Positions 6,654 to 15,805 of a stretch of 41,565 nt of DNA are shown here, one piece after another. Each line of letters opens with the position of its first letter. Position 1 is the stretch's first letter. The stretch is from a virus. Position numbers and translations under genes: made by a program. The stretch spans positions 1 to 41,565 of IMG/VR virus record IMGVR_UViG_3300017605_000254; one strand, given 5' to 3'. The notes beneath the pieces were generated by a model. That model ran no database searches. It was not told the DNA's origin and saw nothing but the letters and a program-made list of their open reading frames with translations.

Positions 6654-9012
6654 GCCCGACGAGGACGAGCGTTATGGCCCGCCGGGCGACCTCGATGAGG
6701 AGCCGAATGCTGCCGACATCCGCCACGATGATCTCGAGTTCAATCCGCAGCTTGAGCCAAAAAAAGCTCTCGCTTGGCTGAACCTGCTGAAGGAGAGCGA
6801 GAAGGCATTCGAGAGTTGGAACGACCACTGCGACAAGATCGATAAATTGTATGGCAACCTCGATCGGCTGTCGCAGATGGGGCGGGACAAAGAGTTTCAG
6901 ATGTTCTGGGCCAATTGCGAGGTGATCAAGCCCGCAATATACAGCACGCCGCCGCAGCCCGTCGTCGTGACAAAATTCAAGGACCGCCGGCCGGTCTATC
7001 AGGCATCTGCCGACATGCTGGAGCGGTGCGTGACGGTGGCGTTTGACAATGCGTACATCCAGGAACTGATGCTCCAGGTGCGCGACGACGTCGCGTTGAT
7101 CGGGCGCGGCGTGGCTTGGTGCCGCTACGAGAGCGGTGGCGAGGGCAACGGGTACTACGACGGCGAGCGGGTTTGCGTCGACTTCAAGCATCGGCGGGAT
7201 TTTCTCCACAGTGTCAGCCGTTCCTGGCCCGAGGTGACGTGGGTTGCCGGTGCGAGCTACCTGACGCGCGAGCAGGCGCGCGATCGGTTCAAGCCTTACA
7301 GCGGCGACGAGTATCAGGACGCGGATTATCGAGTTGATCGCGACAGCCGGGAGGTCGGCGGAGCGGACGCGCGCGAGCGTGCGAAGTTCTGGGAGATTTG
7401 GGACAAGCAGCGCAAGCGGTGCGTGTGGGTTGCCGAGGGCTGCGAGAACATCCTCGATGAGGACGACAGCCATTTGGAGTTGTCGGGATATTTCCCCTGC
7501 CCGAAGCCGGCCTACGGCAGCCTGCAACGTGGCTCTCTCGTGCCCGTCCCCGACGTGCTGCAATACAAGGACCAGTTGGAGGAGTTGAACGACCTGACCA
7601 GCCGCATTCATGCGCTGACGGACGCGCTGGAGGCGAAGGGCTTCTATCCGGCCGGCGGTGCGGAGTTGGCCGACGCGATCCAGAAGGCGATCACGACGCA
7701 CACGCCCGGAAGGGTGCTGGTGCCGATCAGCAATTGGGCCGCATTCGGCGGATCGAAAGAGGTCATCGTCTGGCTGCCGATCGAGCAGATTGCCAGCGTG
7801 ATCCAGACCTGCATCGCGGTGCGCAAGGAGATCGTGCAGGACATTTACCAGATCATCGGCCTCTCCGACATCATGCGCGGGGCATCGGACCCGCGCGAGA
7901 CACTGGGCGCGCAGACGCTCAAGTCCGAGTACGGCTCATCCCGCATTCGCGACAAGCAGTATGAACTGGTGCGCCTGGCCCGCGACCTTGTCTGCATCAC
8001 CGGCGAGATCATCACCGACAAGTTCGACAAGGTGACGCTGGTCGAGATGAGCCAGTCGCAGTTGCCGACCGACGCGATGAAGCGCAAGCAGGTTGGCGAC
8101 ATTCAGCAGCAACTGAGCAACCAGCAGCTTGCGTTGCAGAAGGCGCAGCAACTTCCGCAGTTTGCGCAGGCGCAGCAGCAGAACCCCGAGCAGATGCAGC
8201 AACTGATGGGTCAGGCCCAGCAGATGATGCAGGAGGGTCAGGCCGCCATCACCAAGGTCATGGAGAAGCCGAGCATCGAGCAGGTGTTCCACTTCTTGAA
8301 GGACAATCGGCTGAAGACGTTTGTCCTCGACATCGAGACCGACTCAACGGTGCAGATCGATGAGACCTCCGAGAAGCAGCGCCGCGGCGAGTTCATCGGC
8401 ATGCTGGCGCAACTGCTGCCGCAACTGGCCCAGATGATCATGGCCGACCCGATGACGGCGAATTTCTGCGGCGAGATACTGAAGTTCGCGGTTGCGCCGT
8501 TCCGCGCCGCGCGCAGCCTCGACGGCGCGATAGACGATCTGGTGACGCAGATGGAGAGCAAGGCCGGGCAGCAGCGCCCCGACGACGCCATGACGGTGCA
8601 GGCGAAGACCGCCAAGGAAATCGAGGGGATGAAGATACAGGCGCAGCAGCAGACCGACGCCGCCAAGCTGAAGCTCGAGCAGGCCAAGCTGCAACAGCAC
8701 GACGAGCACACCAAGATGAAGTTGCAGAGCGATCAGGCGATCGAGGCGATGAAGCTGCGCGCCGACCAGACGCAGAACGACGCGCAGGCGCAGCACGCCA
8801 ACATGAAGATGCTGGCGGATCGCGAGAAGCATCAGGCCGACATGCTGAAGGTGAACGCCGACGTGCAGGCCAACGCGCAGAAACTCGACATGGCGCGCGA
8901 GACGCAGCAGATCAAGCACAACGACATCATGGCGCGCGCGGTGGAGCGGCGCGCCATGCAGCAGGCCGCGCAGCAGCGCCAGACGACGCGCGGCTTCCCC
9001 GGGGGTCCGTGA
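6646..9012 (+). CDS. Portal protein
   Basis: This is a 788-residue portal, close in size to the P22-type podovirus portals with a long C-terminal barrel. The first 480 residues form the portal core, including SDIMRGASDPRETLGAQTLK, the conserved stretch of this portal group. From about residue 490 it becomes Gln/Met-rich and strongly helical (QQQ, MQQLMGQAQQMMQ), then a Lys/Gln coiled-coil tail to the end. It forms the dodecameric ring at the capsid vertex that carries terminase and tail. GGGAG upstream supports the ATG at 6646. The downstream start overlaps the stop as TGATG. Confidence 0.9.
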   Translation: MAKPDEDERYGPPGDLDEEPNAADIRHDDLEFNPQLEPKKALAWLNLLKESEKAFESWNDHCDKIDKLYGNLDRLSQMGRDKEFQMFWANCEVIKPAIYSTPPQPVVVTKFKDRRPVYQASADMLERCVTVAFDNAYIQELMLQVRDDVALIGRGVAWCRYESGGEGNGYYDGERVCVDFKHRRDFLHSVSRSWPEVTWVAGASYLTREQARDRFKPYSGDEYQDADYRVDRDSREVGGADARERAKFWEIWDKQRKRCVWVAEGCENILDEDDSHLELSGYFPCPKPAYGSLQRGSLVPVPDVLQYKDQLEELNDLTSRIHALTDALEAKGFYPAGGAELADAIQKAITTHTPGRVLVPISNWAAFGGSKEVIVWLPIEQIASVIQTCIAVRKEIVQDIYQIIGLSDIMRGASDPRETLGAQTLKSEYGSSRIRDKQYELVRLARDLVCITGEIITDKFDKVTLVEMSQSQLPTDAMKRKQVGDIQQQLSNQQLALQKAQQLPQFAQAQQQNPEQMQQLMGQAQQMMQEGQAAITKVMEKPSIEQVFHFLKDNRLKTFVLDIETDSTVQIDETSEKQRRGEFIGMLAQLLPQLAQMIMADPMTANFCGEILKFAVAPFRAARSLDGAIDDLVTQMESKAGQQRPDDAMTVQAKTAKEIEGMKIQAQQQTDAAKLKLEQAKLQQHDEHTKMKLQSDQAIEAMKLRADQTQNDAQAQHANMKMLADREKHQADMLKVNADVQANAQKLDMARETQQIKHNDIMARAVERRAMQQAAQQRQTTRGFPGGP

Positions 9013-9473
9013 TGGCCGACGACCCCATGGGCGAGATGTTCGCGGCTGATCGCTACGGCGCTTCCCCCTACGCGGTGGCGGGGAATTACAGCACGCAATT
9101 GCAGCCGCTCGATGAGATGGCGTTCCGGCAGTGGGTCGACCGGAATAATGTGCCGTTCAATCCAAATACGCAGGGCGCGACCGACTACGATATGCGCGGC
9201 TTCTACCGCGGCATGCAGCAGGAGCACCCGCGCGCCACGTCGGCAATCGATCCGTTCGACCAGCAACTGCATTTCCCCGACTACTGGAAGACGCCGACAC
9301 ATCGGACCTTCAGCCAGGACAGCCAGTGGGCGGGGCCGATTGCGCCGCGCCGCAACGCGCAGGACCAGTTGGCGGCACCGAGCGGGCGCATTCTGTGGGA
9401 CGACAATATCGAGGGGCCGAAGTACCTGCGCGATCGCGGCGGCGGCCTGCTCGATGCGTTGTCGCGGAGGTGA
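9012..9473 (+). CDS. Conserved phage virion-associated hypothetical protein
   Basis: The 153-residue protein starts at the ATG sharing a base with the portal stop. The middle carries TDYDMRGFYRG, LHFPDYWKTPTHRTFS and SQWAG. This order is typical of a protein found beside portals and structural genes of alphaproteobacterial podophages. No catalytic motif is visible. It is likely a minor virion or tail component; the exact position in the particle is unknown. Confidence 0.65.
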   Translation: MADDPMGEMFAADRYGASPYAVAGNYSTQLQPLDEMAFRQWVDRNNVPFNPNTQGATDYDMRGFYRGMQQEHPRATSAIDPFDQQLHFPDYWKTPTHRTFSQDSQWAGPIAPRRNAQDQLAAPSGRILWDDNIEGPKYLRDRGGGLLDALSRR

Positions 9474-9477
9474 CGGC

Positions 9478-9831
9478 ATGGCGATGATGGGCGAGACCTT
9501 CGCGCAGGACGGCTACGGCGCACCGGATGGCGGCTTGTCGCCGCTGGTGCAGCAGCAGATGCAGCGGTTCGCGCAGCGCCGGCCGCAGCCGCAGCCGCAG
9601 CCGCAGCCGGTGCAGCAGGTGCATCGGCTTGGCGTGCCGCCGCCCCCGCCCGGTCCCTTCGCCGCCATGGCGCGCTCGCCGGCACCGAGCGCCGGCACCG
9701 CCGCCATGCAGCAGTCGTTCAACGCCGCCAGCGGGGGTCAGGGGCTTGGCCAGCAGCAGGGCGGCGGCATGTTCGATCCATCGAACTGGAACACGTCGCT
9801 GCCGAGCGGCTCGCTGCTGGGGAGCTACTGA
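9478..9831 (+). CDS. Gln/Pro-rich low-complexity protein
   Basis: The 117-residue protein is mostly disordered, with a QPQPQPQP run encoded by a CAGCCG tandem at about 9585-9611, then a PPPPPGP stretch and Gly/Gln clusters. It ends in the tidy motif GSLLGSY. GGAGG lies seven bases before the ATG. Other genes in this late operon share this composition, so it may be a flexible virion protein. No function is assignable. Confidence 0.55.
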   Translation: MAMMGETFAQDGYGAPDGGLSPLVQQQMQRFAQRRPQPQPQPQPVQQVHRLGVPPPPPGPFAAMARSPAPSAGTAAMQQSFNAASGGQGLGQQQGGGMFDPSNWNTSLPSGSLLGSY

Positions 9832-9923
9832 TGCGCTCCGATCGCACCATCGCCTACGTGCTGGTCGCGATCGCGGTCGTGTGTGCGGTGCTGCTGTTCG
9901 TGTTCAACCGGGTGGCGCACTGA
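9831..9923 (+). CDS. 30-residue single-pass membrane protein
   Basis: A tiny gene wedged between two others by TGATG overlaps on both sides. Its product has a short N-terminal charged segment (MRSDR), one hydrophobic helix of about 20 residues (IAYVLVAIAVVCAVLLFVF) and a short tail. It could be a pinholin-like or injection-related peptide. It is supported by coupling and hydrophobicity only. Confidence 0.6.
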   Translation: MRSDRTIAYVLVAIAVVCAVLLFVFNRVAH

Positions 9924-11212
9924 TGGAAGCCGCCCTCAACGTGCGCGATTTTGGTGCGGTCGGCGACGGCAACACCGACGATACTGCGGCCATCCAGGCC
10001 GCGCTAGATGAGGCATACGGGACGGCTGATAATCCGCATGGTGGTTCGCTAGGCGTATACGCCAACCGGGCGGTCTATTTCCCAAGCGGTTGGTACGTCA
10101 TTTCACGTCCTTTGACGCTCAATGAGGTAGGCGGGGCACATATTTATGGCGAGGGGCGGCTGTCAACCGTCATTCAGAACAACCAGCCGGAAGGCAGTAT
10201 CTTCATCGCGAACGGCATGATGATGAGCAGGATCGAGCGGCTTTCGCTCAATTTGACTGGAGGCGGCGGCGGAGCGGCGTTTGACCTGAACTGGGACAGC
10301 AAGGGGACGGCGTCGCTGCAATCCAACACGTTCGCTGATGTAAGTTTTGGCGGCGGCTCCTACGGGCTGAAGATCGGTAGCGACGGCCACATGGGGTCGG
10401 AAATTCTGGTGCTGAACTGCTATCCCGGCGGCCATTCTGTCGCGGGTATCTATCTCGGCAATTACAACGCCATTGCGGTGTCCGTCATCGGCGGCAATAT
10501 CGCGCAGTGCGACAAAGGCATCTGGGTCAAGCGCGGCGGCGGCTGCAATATTCTGGGTACAGGTTTTCAACTCAACCAGACGGCCGACATCCACATCGAA
10601 AACGGCTGTCAGGACGGTTGGATGATTGCGAACTGCCGCAGCGAAAGCCCGGGTGCTTTTCTGATAGCCCAGCCCGATAGCATCATAGCTGTGATCGGTT
10701 GTGCGCAGACCGGAGGGGATTATTTCCTGAAGGACTGCGGCGCCAAGATCAGTGTCATCAATTGCTATTCGCGTATCGGCAAGGTGCATGGGGCGTCTAC
10801 GTTCAACAACATCAATTCACGGTTCGACAATCCCGATTGGAATGAATGGTACGGCTCGATCGGGAACACTCTTTCTGCAATTCCGGTTGCCGCAAAGGCA
10901 ACAGACTTCACGCTGAAGGCGTCGTTGTCGGGAACGGTCCATACCAATCACGGCGCGAGCGGCGAGGTTGTCTTCACGCTGCCCACGGATACGACGACAT
11001 CGTATCGGATACCGGCTGGGACTTGGTTTGGCTTCGCCGTCGCGAGCGCGCATCCGCTGACGGTCCGGGCGGGGACGGGATGGACGATCGGCGACGCGGC
11101 GCGATCCGCAAGTTCCAGCAGGGTCGGCGATTATTTCGAGGTCATGTGCCTCGCCGATGGCGGCGGTGCCTGGATCGTGCGGTCCGCGAACGGCTCCTGG
11201 GAGGTGCGCTGA
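9923..11212 (+). CDS. Tailspike/tail fibre with pectate-lyase-3-type beta-helix
   Basis: The 429-residue protein begins with NVRDFGAVGDGNTDDTAAIQ. This is the entry motif of right-handed parallel beta-helix proteins of the Pectate_lyase_3 family found in phage tailspikes and depolymerases. Repeating short strands with Asn/Gly turns (GGNIAQCDKGIWV, GCNILGTGF) continue to about residue 300, followed by a beta-rich C-terminal domain. It probably binds or cleaves host surface polysaccharide. Catalytic acids cannot be assigned with confidence. It starts by overlapping the 30-residue gene and is in turn coupled to the next gene by TGATG. Confidence 0.8.
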   Translation: MEAALNVRDFGAVGDGNTDDTAAIQAALDEAYGTADNPHGGSLGVYANRAVYFPSGWYVISRPLTLNEVGGAHIYGEGRLSTVIQNNQPEGSIFIANGMMMSRIERLSLNLTGGGGGAAFDLNWDSKGTASLQSNTFADVSFGGGSYGLKIGSDGHMGSEILVLNCYPGGHSVAGIYLGNYNAIAVSVIGGNIAQCDKGIWVKRGGGCNILGTGFQLNQTADIHIENGCQDGWMIANCRSESPGAFLIAQPDSIIAVIGCAQTGGDYFLKDCGAKISVINCYSRIGKVHGASTFNNINSRFDNPDWNEWYGSIGNTLSAIPVAAKATDFTLKASLSGTVHTNHGASGEVVFTLPTDTTTSYRIPAGTWFGFAVASAHPLTVRAGTGWTIGDAARSASSSRVGDYFEVMCLADGGGAWIVRSANGSWEVR

Positions 11213-11472
11213 TGAGTTGGCGCGACCGCATTGCCAAGCTGCTCACCGGTAAGCGCCCGGACATCACGACCGTTCCGCCGGGGCCGGAGGCGCTGGCATG
11301 GCCGCCGCAGCTTGGGCCGGTCGACCCGGCCGCCCCGCGCGCGATCACGCGGATGGACACGGGGCATCTCGTGGAAGCACCGGCTTTCCCACGACAGCCA
11401 TCGCAGGCGCAGATGAACGTGAACCAGCCCCCCGCCGACGTGCTGCCGTTCAATGATCGGTGGCCGCAATGA
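11212..11472 (+). CDS. Hypothetical 86-residue protein
   Basis: Coupled to the tailspike stop (TGATG) and overlapping the next start (ATGA). It has a basic N-terminal helix (SWRDRIAKLLTGKRPD) followed by a Pro-rich disordered region. It might be a tailspike adaptor or virion peptide. No domain is recognised. Confidence 0.55.
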   Translation: MSWRDRIAKLLTGKRPDITTVPPGPEALAWPPQLGPVDPAAPRAITRMDTGHLVEAPAFPRQPSQAQMNVNQPPADVLPFNDRWPQ

Positions 11473-13235
11473 CCGCGCGCGACGACGGCATCATGGGGCA
11501 ACTTGCGGCGCTCGCCGACTACAATCCCGAGGGCGAGTTTCCGCCGACCTCGATGCCCGACTACATCACGCGCCGCATCGCTCAGGGGCCGCCCGATCAG
11601 AACGCGCTGCGCGGCACGCGCGAACTCGCGCAGATGTATCAGCGCAATCCGAATGCGGTGATGCAGGACATGTATCGTGAGGCACCGCAGGACTTCTATC
11701 GGAAGTATGAAGCCGCGCAGGCCGAGCAGGACGTGGCTCCGCCCGATCCTGTCGGCATGAACCCGTTCGCCGCGGGGCCGCAGGAGCGGCCGGCGGTTGA
11801 TCTGGCGCAGAGCGGATTGCCGAGGGAGGCCGTGGACGCGCTGCGCTGGCAAGGCCTGTCGGACGCCGGCATCGGGCTGGCGAGCGGTGCGACGGTCGCG
11901 CGCATGGTGCCGCATCCGCTGGCGCGCGCCGCCGTGATCGCTGCGCCGATCATGGGCGCGCTGGTCGATCCGGCCGAGGCGCGGGGCAGACCGAAGCCGA
12001 GCGGCTTTCTCGGCGACATCCTGAACATGGGCGACAAGCCGCAGGGCAACTTCAACAACTGGATATTGCGCTACGACCCGGCGTCCGGCGAGCCGAACCT
12101 GTTCCGCGCGACGCAGGGCAACGCGCATGCGTTCAGCGGTCTGGCGACCGGCACGCCGCCCGAGAAGATGACCTATGCGGTGAGCGGCGCGCCGACCTCC
12201 AGCTTGCCGGTGTTCGACCCGGCCGCATACTTCGCCGAGCTACAGCGGCAAAAAGCCGAACTGCTGTTCGGCGTGTCGGATCGCATGGCGGGCGGCGGCA
12301 TGCTGGAACAGGCCGGCAAGACAAAATTCCGCAATCCGATCCCGCAGGAAGCCGGCATTAATTACCCGTTGATCCACGAGGGCAAGGAAATCCCCGGCAT
12401 CCCGAGCGACCTGACGCCGCTGTTCGCCAGCGTGTCAAAGGCTGCGGCCGGCAAGACGATCAATCCGGCGCGCGACGTTCTGGAAGCCGGCGGCGTGCCG
12501 TACTTCGCCGCCGTGAACATGACGCACAAGGCCGGCGACAGCACCAAGCAGATGGCAAACACGGTCTATCAGGCATTGAAGCAGTCGCGACCGGATGAAA
12601 CAGCCATTGGCAAGATCGATGAAGCGGTGCTGAAGAAGATCAATGCTGTGGGCGAACCGCCGTCGCCCTATCCCGGCTTTGCCAGCAAGGAATTGCCGCA
12701 GTGGCTTGATGATGCCGGTCTGACGTTTCGCAATGCGTTCGTGCAGGGTGCCGATGTGTCCCCGGTGCAGAAGGCGACCAATGTCGACGTCGGCCTGCTG
12801 CGCTACGCCAACACCGACCCGCGGCTGCGCTCGACGCCGAGCGGCAGCGCCGGATTGCTGATCGGCAAGATGCGCCCCGAGGCGGGCTACAGCGACTTTC
12901 CGCTGCACTCGAATTACCCCAACACGTTCTTTGGCGAGCGCGGTCAGATCGGCAGTCTGCCGGGATCGATCCCGTTCTCGCTGGTCGGCCCCGAGATGCA
13001 TCGCGCAATGCTGCCGATCACCAATCAGGGAGTATCGCTCGCCAACATTCCGCACACGTCGGTCATGCGCGGCATGCCCGGTGGCCTAACGCGCCAGCCG
13101 GTCAACGACGAGGTCGTGAACAATGTCGGCGAATGGTTTCGGCGGCATCCGCAAGGCTGGAGCATCGCGGCCGGCACGCCGCTGGGGGCCGGGATGATGG
13201 GCGGCCTCGCCGACCAAGGAAACTACAACCAGTAA
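11469..13235 (+). CDS. Large hypothetical virion protein
   Basis: A 588-residue protein whose ATG overlaps the previous stop. The N-terminus is helical and acidic (NAVMQDMYREAPQDFYRKYE). A small-residue hydrophobic segment around residues 135-165 (ASGATVARMVPHPLARAAV onward) could enter a membrane. The rest is globular with short hydrophobic repeats and ends near GAGMMGGLADQGNYNQ. The general style, and the lone membrane-like helix, resemble ejection or internal virion proteins, but no known catalytic domain is seen. A toxin or enzyme domain in the C-terminal half cannot be excluded by eye. Confidence 0.6.
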   Translation: MTARDDGIMGQLAALADYNPEGEFPPTSMPDYITRRIAQGPPDQNALRGTRELAQMYQRNPNAVMQDMYREAPQDFYRKYEAAQAEQDVAPPDPVGMNPFAAGPQERPAVDLAQSGLPREAVDALRWQGLSDAGIGLASGATVARMVPHPLARAAVIAAPIMGALVDPAEARGRPKPSGFLGDILNMGDKPQGNFNNWILRYDPASGEPNLFRATQGNAHAFSGLATGTPPEKMTYAVSGAPTSSLPVFDPAAYFAELQRQKAELLFGVSDRMAGGGMLEQAGKTKFRNPIPQEAGINYPLIHEGKEIPGIPSDLTPLFASVSKAAAGKTINPARDVLEAGGVPYFAAVNMTHKAGDSTKQMANTVYQALKQSRPDETAIGKIDEAVLKKINAVGEPPSPYPGFASKELPQWLDDAGLTFRNAFVQGADVSPVQKATNVDVGLLRYANTDPRLRSTPSGSAGLLIGKMRPEAGYSDFPLHSNYPNTFFGERGQIGSLPGSIPFSLVGPEMHRAMLPITNQGVSLANIPHTSVMRGMPGGLTRQPVNDEVVNNVGEWFRRHPQGWSIAAGTPLGAGMMGGLADQGNYNQ

Positions 13236-13251
13236 CCAAGAGGAGACCACC

Positions 13252-14070
13252 GTGGCTCAATCTGCACTGACCGTGACCCCGCCCTCGCCCAGCCCGCCGA
13301 CGAATTTCCAGTTCACAGGTGCGACGGGACCGAACCCGCCGAACCTCTCGAAGCTCACCTATGCGGGCGCGTTCGCCAACCCGGTCACCAACCCGCCAGT
13401 TGCCGCGGAGATCGACTACGACAACCCGGTGGCTCTTACCGACCCGCTGGCATTCGCCGCCAACAAGGCCGCGTTCACCTTCGGCGGCACCACCGCGGCG
13501 GACACGGCCGGCGGTAACGGCTTCCCCACCGGCTCGCCCAACAGCACCGTCAATGGCACCTATGCGGGCGCAACCAATGGCGCGGTGCCGGCTAGCTCCA
13601 GCGTGGCGCACGAGGGCGCAGGCACCGAGGTGGTGGTCACGCAGACCTACCCGACGACAGTGTTCGTCCCGGGCGGCTCGACCTACTCGGCCGGCATGGT
13701 CGGCGGCCCGCTGCGCACGTTCTCCGATCTCGGCAACTTCACCGGCATCGCCACCGCGGCCGGCGTCATCAACTCGCCGAACGCCACGCATGCGTCGAGC
13801 CTCTCGCCCGCCGTCGCTCCGACGCTCACCTCTGCCTCTGGTGCCAGTAACGTGTCGGGCGTTGGCACGACGACACTCACCGCGACCGGAACCGGCTTCA
13901 CCAAGCAGAGCGTGATCTGGTCGAATGGTATTCCCTACGCGACGACATTCGTGTCGAGCACGTCGCTCACTTGCACGGCACCCAAGAAAGCCACGGCCGG
14001 CACGCTGCCGGTCGCCGTCGTCACTGGCGGCGCGATCACTACCGCAACCGTGAACTGGACCTTCACATGA
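13252..14070 (+). CDS. Decoration-type protein with C-terminal IPT/TIG-like fold
   Basis: Starts with GTG behind an excellent AGGAG (13241-13245). The 272-residue product is Ala/Gly/Thr/Pro-rich. Its last 85 residues (from APTLTSASGASNVSGVGTTT) read as an immunoglobulin-like IPT/TIG domain. Similar Ig-like domains decorate phage capsids or tails and may bind cell-surface sugars. It is coupled by ATGA to another Ig-like gene. Whether it sits on head or tail is unknown; the scaffold and capsid genes lie about 2-4 kb downstream. Confidence 0.65.
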   Translation: MAQSALTVTPPSPSPPTNFQFTGATGPNPPNLSKLTYAGAFANPVTNPPVAAEIDYDNPVALTDPLAFAANKAAFTFGGTTAADTAGGNGFPTGSPNSTVNGTYAGATNGAVPASSSVAHEGAGTEVVVTQTYPTTVFVPGGSTYSAGMVGGPLRTFSDLGNFTGIATAAGVINSPNATHASSLSPAVAPTLTSASGASNVSGVGTTTLTATGTGFTKQSVIWSNGIPYATTFVSSTSLTCTAPKKATAGTLPVAVVTGGAITTATVNWTFT

Positions 14071-14540
14071 GCGCACAATCGATCAACGAACCGCCGGGAT
14101 CGGCGACCAACGCACTGCCGTTCACCGTCGACAGCCTCGACCCGGCAGAGGCCGCGAGCGGATCGGCCGACTTCACGCTCGATGTTCACGGCACCGACAT
14201 TCCGCCCGGTGCCGTGATCGTCTTCGCCGGCCACGACGAGCCGACGACGCTCAACGAGGACGGCACGCTCTCGACCGGCGTGAAGCCGTCGCTGTTCGCG
14301 CCGGCCACCGTGCAGGTAGCGGTGCGCGTCGGGCAGTACCTGTCCAACGCGCTCGACTTCACCTTCACCGACGTGGCCGAAGACGAACTCGCGTCGGATG
14401 TTGAGTTGGGGCGGATGTCACGCCACGAACTCGATGATCTCGCGCGCAACCGCGGCGTCGACATTACGGACGCCCACAACAAGGAAGACGTCATCCATCT
14501 GCTGCTCAAGGACGAGCGCAAGCGCAAACGCAAGAGGTGA
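14067..14540 (+). CDS. Ig-like protein with C-terminal SAP/HeH-LEM-like helix pair
   Basis: The 157-residue protein overlaps the previous stop (ATGA). The first 110 residues are an IPT/TIG-like beta domain (SLDPAEAASGSADFTLDVHG, then FAPATVQVAVRV). Residues about 112-150 (SRHELDDLARNRGVDITDA, then NKEDVIHLLL) look like a HeH/LEM or SAP-type helix-extension-helix module, followed by a KRKRKR tail. In phages such modules occur in head or head-completion proteins. A virion surface protein anchored by the helical module is a reasonable inference. Confidence 0.6.
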   Translation: MSAQSINEPPGSATNALPFTVDSLDPAEAASGSADFTLDVHGTDIPPGAVIVFAGHDEPTTLNEDGTLSTGVKPSLFAPATVQVAVRVGQYLSNALDFTFTDVAEDELASDVELGRMSRHELDDLARNRGVDITDAHNKEDVIHLLLKDERKRKRKR

Positions 14541-14544
14541 CGTT

Positions 14545-15270
14545 GTGGGCCTTCCCGTAGTCACGGTTGCGTCTGGCGGCCTGCCGGTGGTGGAGAGCAC
14601 CATCGGCGGGACACCTGTGACCGAGGCTGGGCGCGGCGTGCCGGTCACCAAGGTCACCGGCCGTCCCGGCATGCCGGTCGTCTACGAGACGATCGGGGTG
14701 GCGGTGCCGCTGGTGCCGACAAACTGGAACCCGGCCGATAAGTCGGCAAGCGTAAACTTGACCAATAGCAATTTGACCGCAACCGCAACCGCAGCCAATA
14801 CAGGCGCACGTGGCGTGAAGGGGTTGGCTACGGGAAAGATTTATTTTGAGGCGACGCTGGTAAACCAAACCAGCGTTGCTACGGCAATTGGTGTTGCGTT
14901 GGGGACGGCAACGCTGGGCCTAACAGCTACAACAACAGCGATCTTGCGGGAGAATGCACAAGTTTGGATTAACGCTACCCAAGTCGGCACCGTGGGTGGT
15001 GGTGCGCTCGTAAATGGCACGATCGCTTGTATCGCCGTTGATATTGGAGCGGGATTGATCTGGTTTCGGAGGGGAGCGGCAGGCACTTGGAACCCGAGCG
15101 GGACAGGCGATCCGGCCGCTGGAACTAGTGGACTTGCGCTGACCGGGATGACCGGGACACTCTATCCTAATTGTATTATGGCGGCGAGCACCGATGCTTG
15201 GACTGCCAACTTCGGCGCGTCAGCCTTCTCTGGCGCGGTGCCTGCCGGCTTTGGATCAGGCTGGGGGTGA
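14545..15270 (+). CDS. SPRY (B30.2-like) domain virion protein
   Basis: The 241-residue protein starts at GTG (14545) behind AGAGG. After an N-terminal Val/Gly-rich segment with repeated GLPVV..., residues about 65-241 show the SPRY pattern: GKIYFEATLV, a VALGT strand, IACIAVDIGAGLIWFRRGAAG, and the C-terminal LYPNCIMA...TANFGASAFSG. The family is known in phage structural proteins as a lectin-like sandwich. It lies in a run of Ig-like decorations, so it likely binds a surface ligand or stabilises the particle. Confidence 0.75.
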   Translation: MGLPVVTVASGGLPVVESTIGGTPVTEAGRGVPVTKVTGRPGMPVVYETIGVAVPLVPTNWNPADKSASVNLTNSNLTATATAANTGARGVKGLATGKIYFEATLVNQTSVATAIGVALGTATLGLTATTTAILRENAQVWINATQVGTVGGGALVNGTIACIAVDIGAGLIWFRRGAAGTWNPSGTGDPAAGTSGLALTGMTGTLYPNCIMAASTDAWTANFGASAFSGAVPAGFGSGWG

Positions 15271-15272
15271 TA

Positions 15273-15575
15273 ATGATCGAGCTAGTCGAGGTCGAGCCGG
15301 GACGGTGGCGAGTGGCGCGCAATACGCGCCCAGCGGCGCGTTCCGATCTGCCGTTGCCCTACGTGATTTCCGACGAGATGCCGCCGACCGAACAGGTCGA
15401 CGGCCGGTTCTACACATCCAAGAGCCGGTTCCGCGCGGTCGGGCGCGCGCTGGGATTAACCGAGGTCGGCACCGAGAAGTTCAAGCCGAAGAAACGCTCG
15501 ACCGACTTGCCCGACGTCAAGGCTGCGCGCCGGCAGGCGATCCGCAAGGCGGTGCAAATCGTGAAGGGCGTGTGA
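15273..15575 (+). CDS. Conserved phage hypothetical (FYTSKSRFRAVGRALGLTEVG motif)
   Basis: The 100-residue protein begins two bases after the SPRY gene. It contains FYTSKSRFRAVGRALGLTEV, a motif common in small proteins upstream of scaffold or portal genes in several podophage groups. A basic C-terminus follows (KFKPKKRS and a late helix). It is coupled to the following gene (TGATG). The likely role is virion assembly or gene regulation; none is established. Confidence 0.6.
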   Translation: MIELVEVEPGRWRVARNTRPAARSDLPLPYVISDEMPPTEQVDGRFYTSKSRFRAVGRALGLTEVGTEKFKPKKRSTDLPDVKAARRQAIRKAVQIVKGV

Positions 15576-15739
15576 TGCCGAGCGTGTCGGCAAAGCAGAA
15601 ACGCTTTATGCAAGCTGCGGCGCACAATTCGCAGTTCGCCAAGGAGGCCGGCATCAAGCAGTCGGTCGCGCGCGAGTTCAACCGCGCCGATACGCGGCGA
15701 GATGCCATCAAGCGAGCGATACGCAAAGTAAAGCGATAG
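15575..15739 (+). CDS. Small conserved basic phage protein
   Basis: This 54-residue protein reads MPSVSAKQKRFMQAAAHNSQ then FAKEAGIKQSVAREFNRAD, which I recognise as a widespread small phage protein of unknown role encoded between the portal and capsid. It is strongly basic and helical, so nucleic-acid binding is possible. The 66 bases after it hold no gene, only a GC-rich leader to the scaffold. Confidence 0.7.
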   Translation: MPSVSAKQKRFMQAAAHNSQFAKEAGIKQSVAREFNRADTRRDAIKRAIRKVKR

Positions 15740-15805
15740 CGGGGGTTATCGCATCCATCAGGCCGGTTTCCGAACCAACGCGCGAGAGCGCGAACGGAGG
15801 CCCGC

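Noticed and set aside
6505-7701. 398-codon - strand frame opposite portal
   Set aside because: Shadow of the portal gene; low-complexity Leu/Arg/Val pattern and no start signal.
9585-9611. CRISPR-like or regulatory repeat at the CAGCCG tandem
   Set aside because: It is a coding Gln-Pro run inside a translated gene, with no spacers.
13252-15270. Diversity-generating retroelement variable region
   Set aside because: No reverse transcriptase, template repeat or adenine-biased copy was seen.
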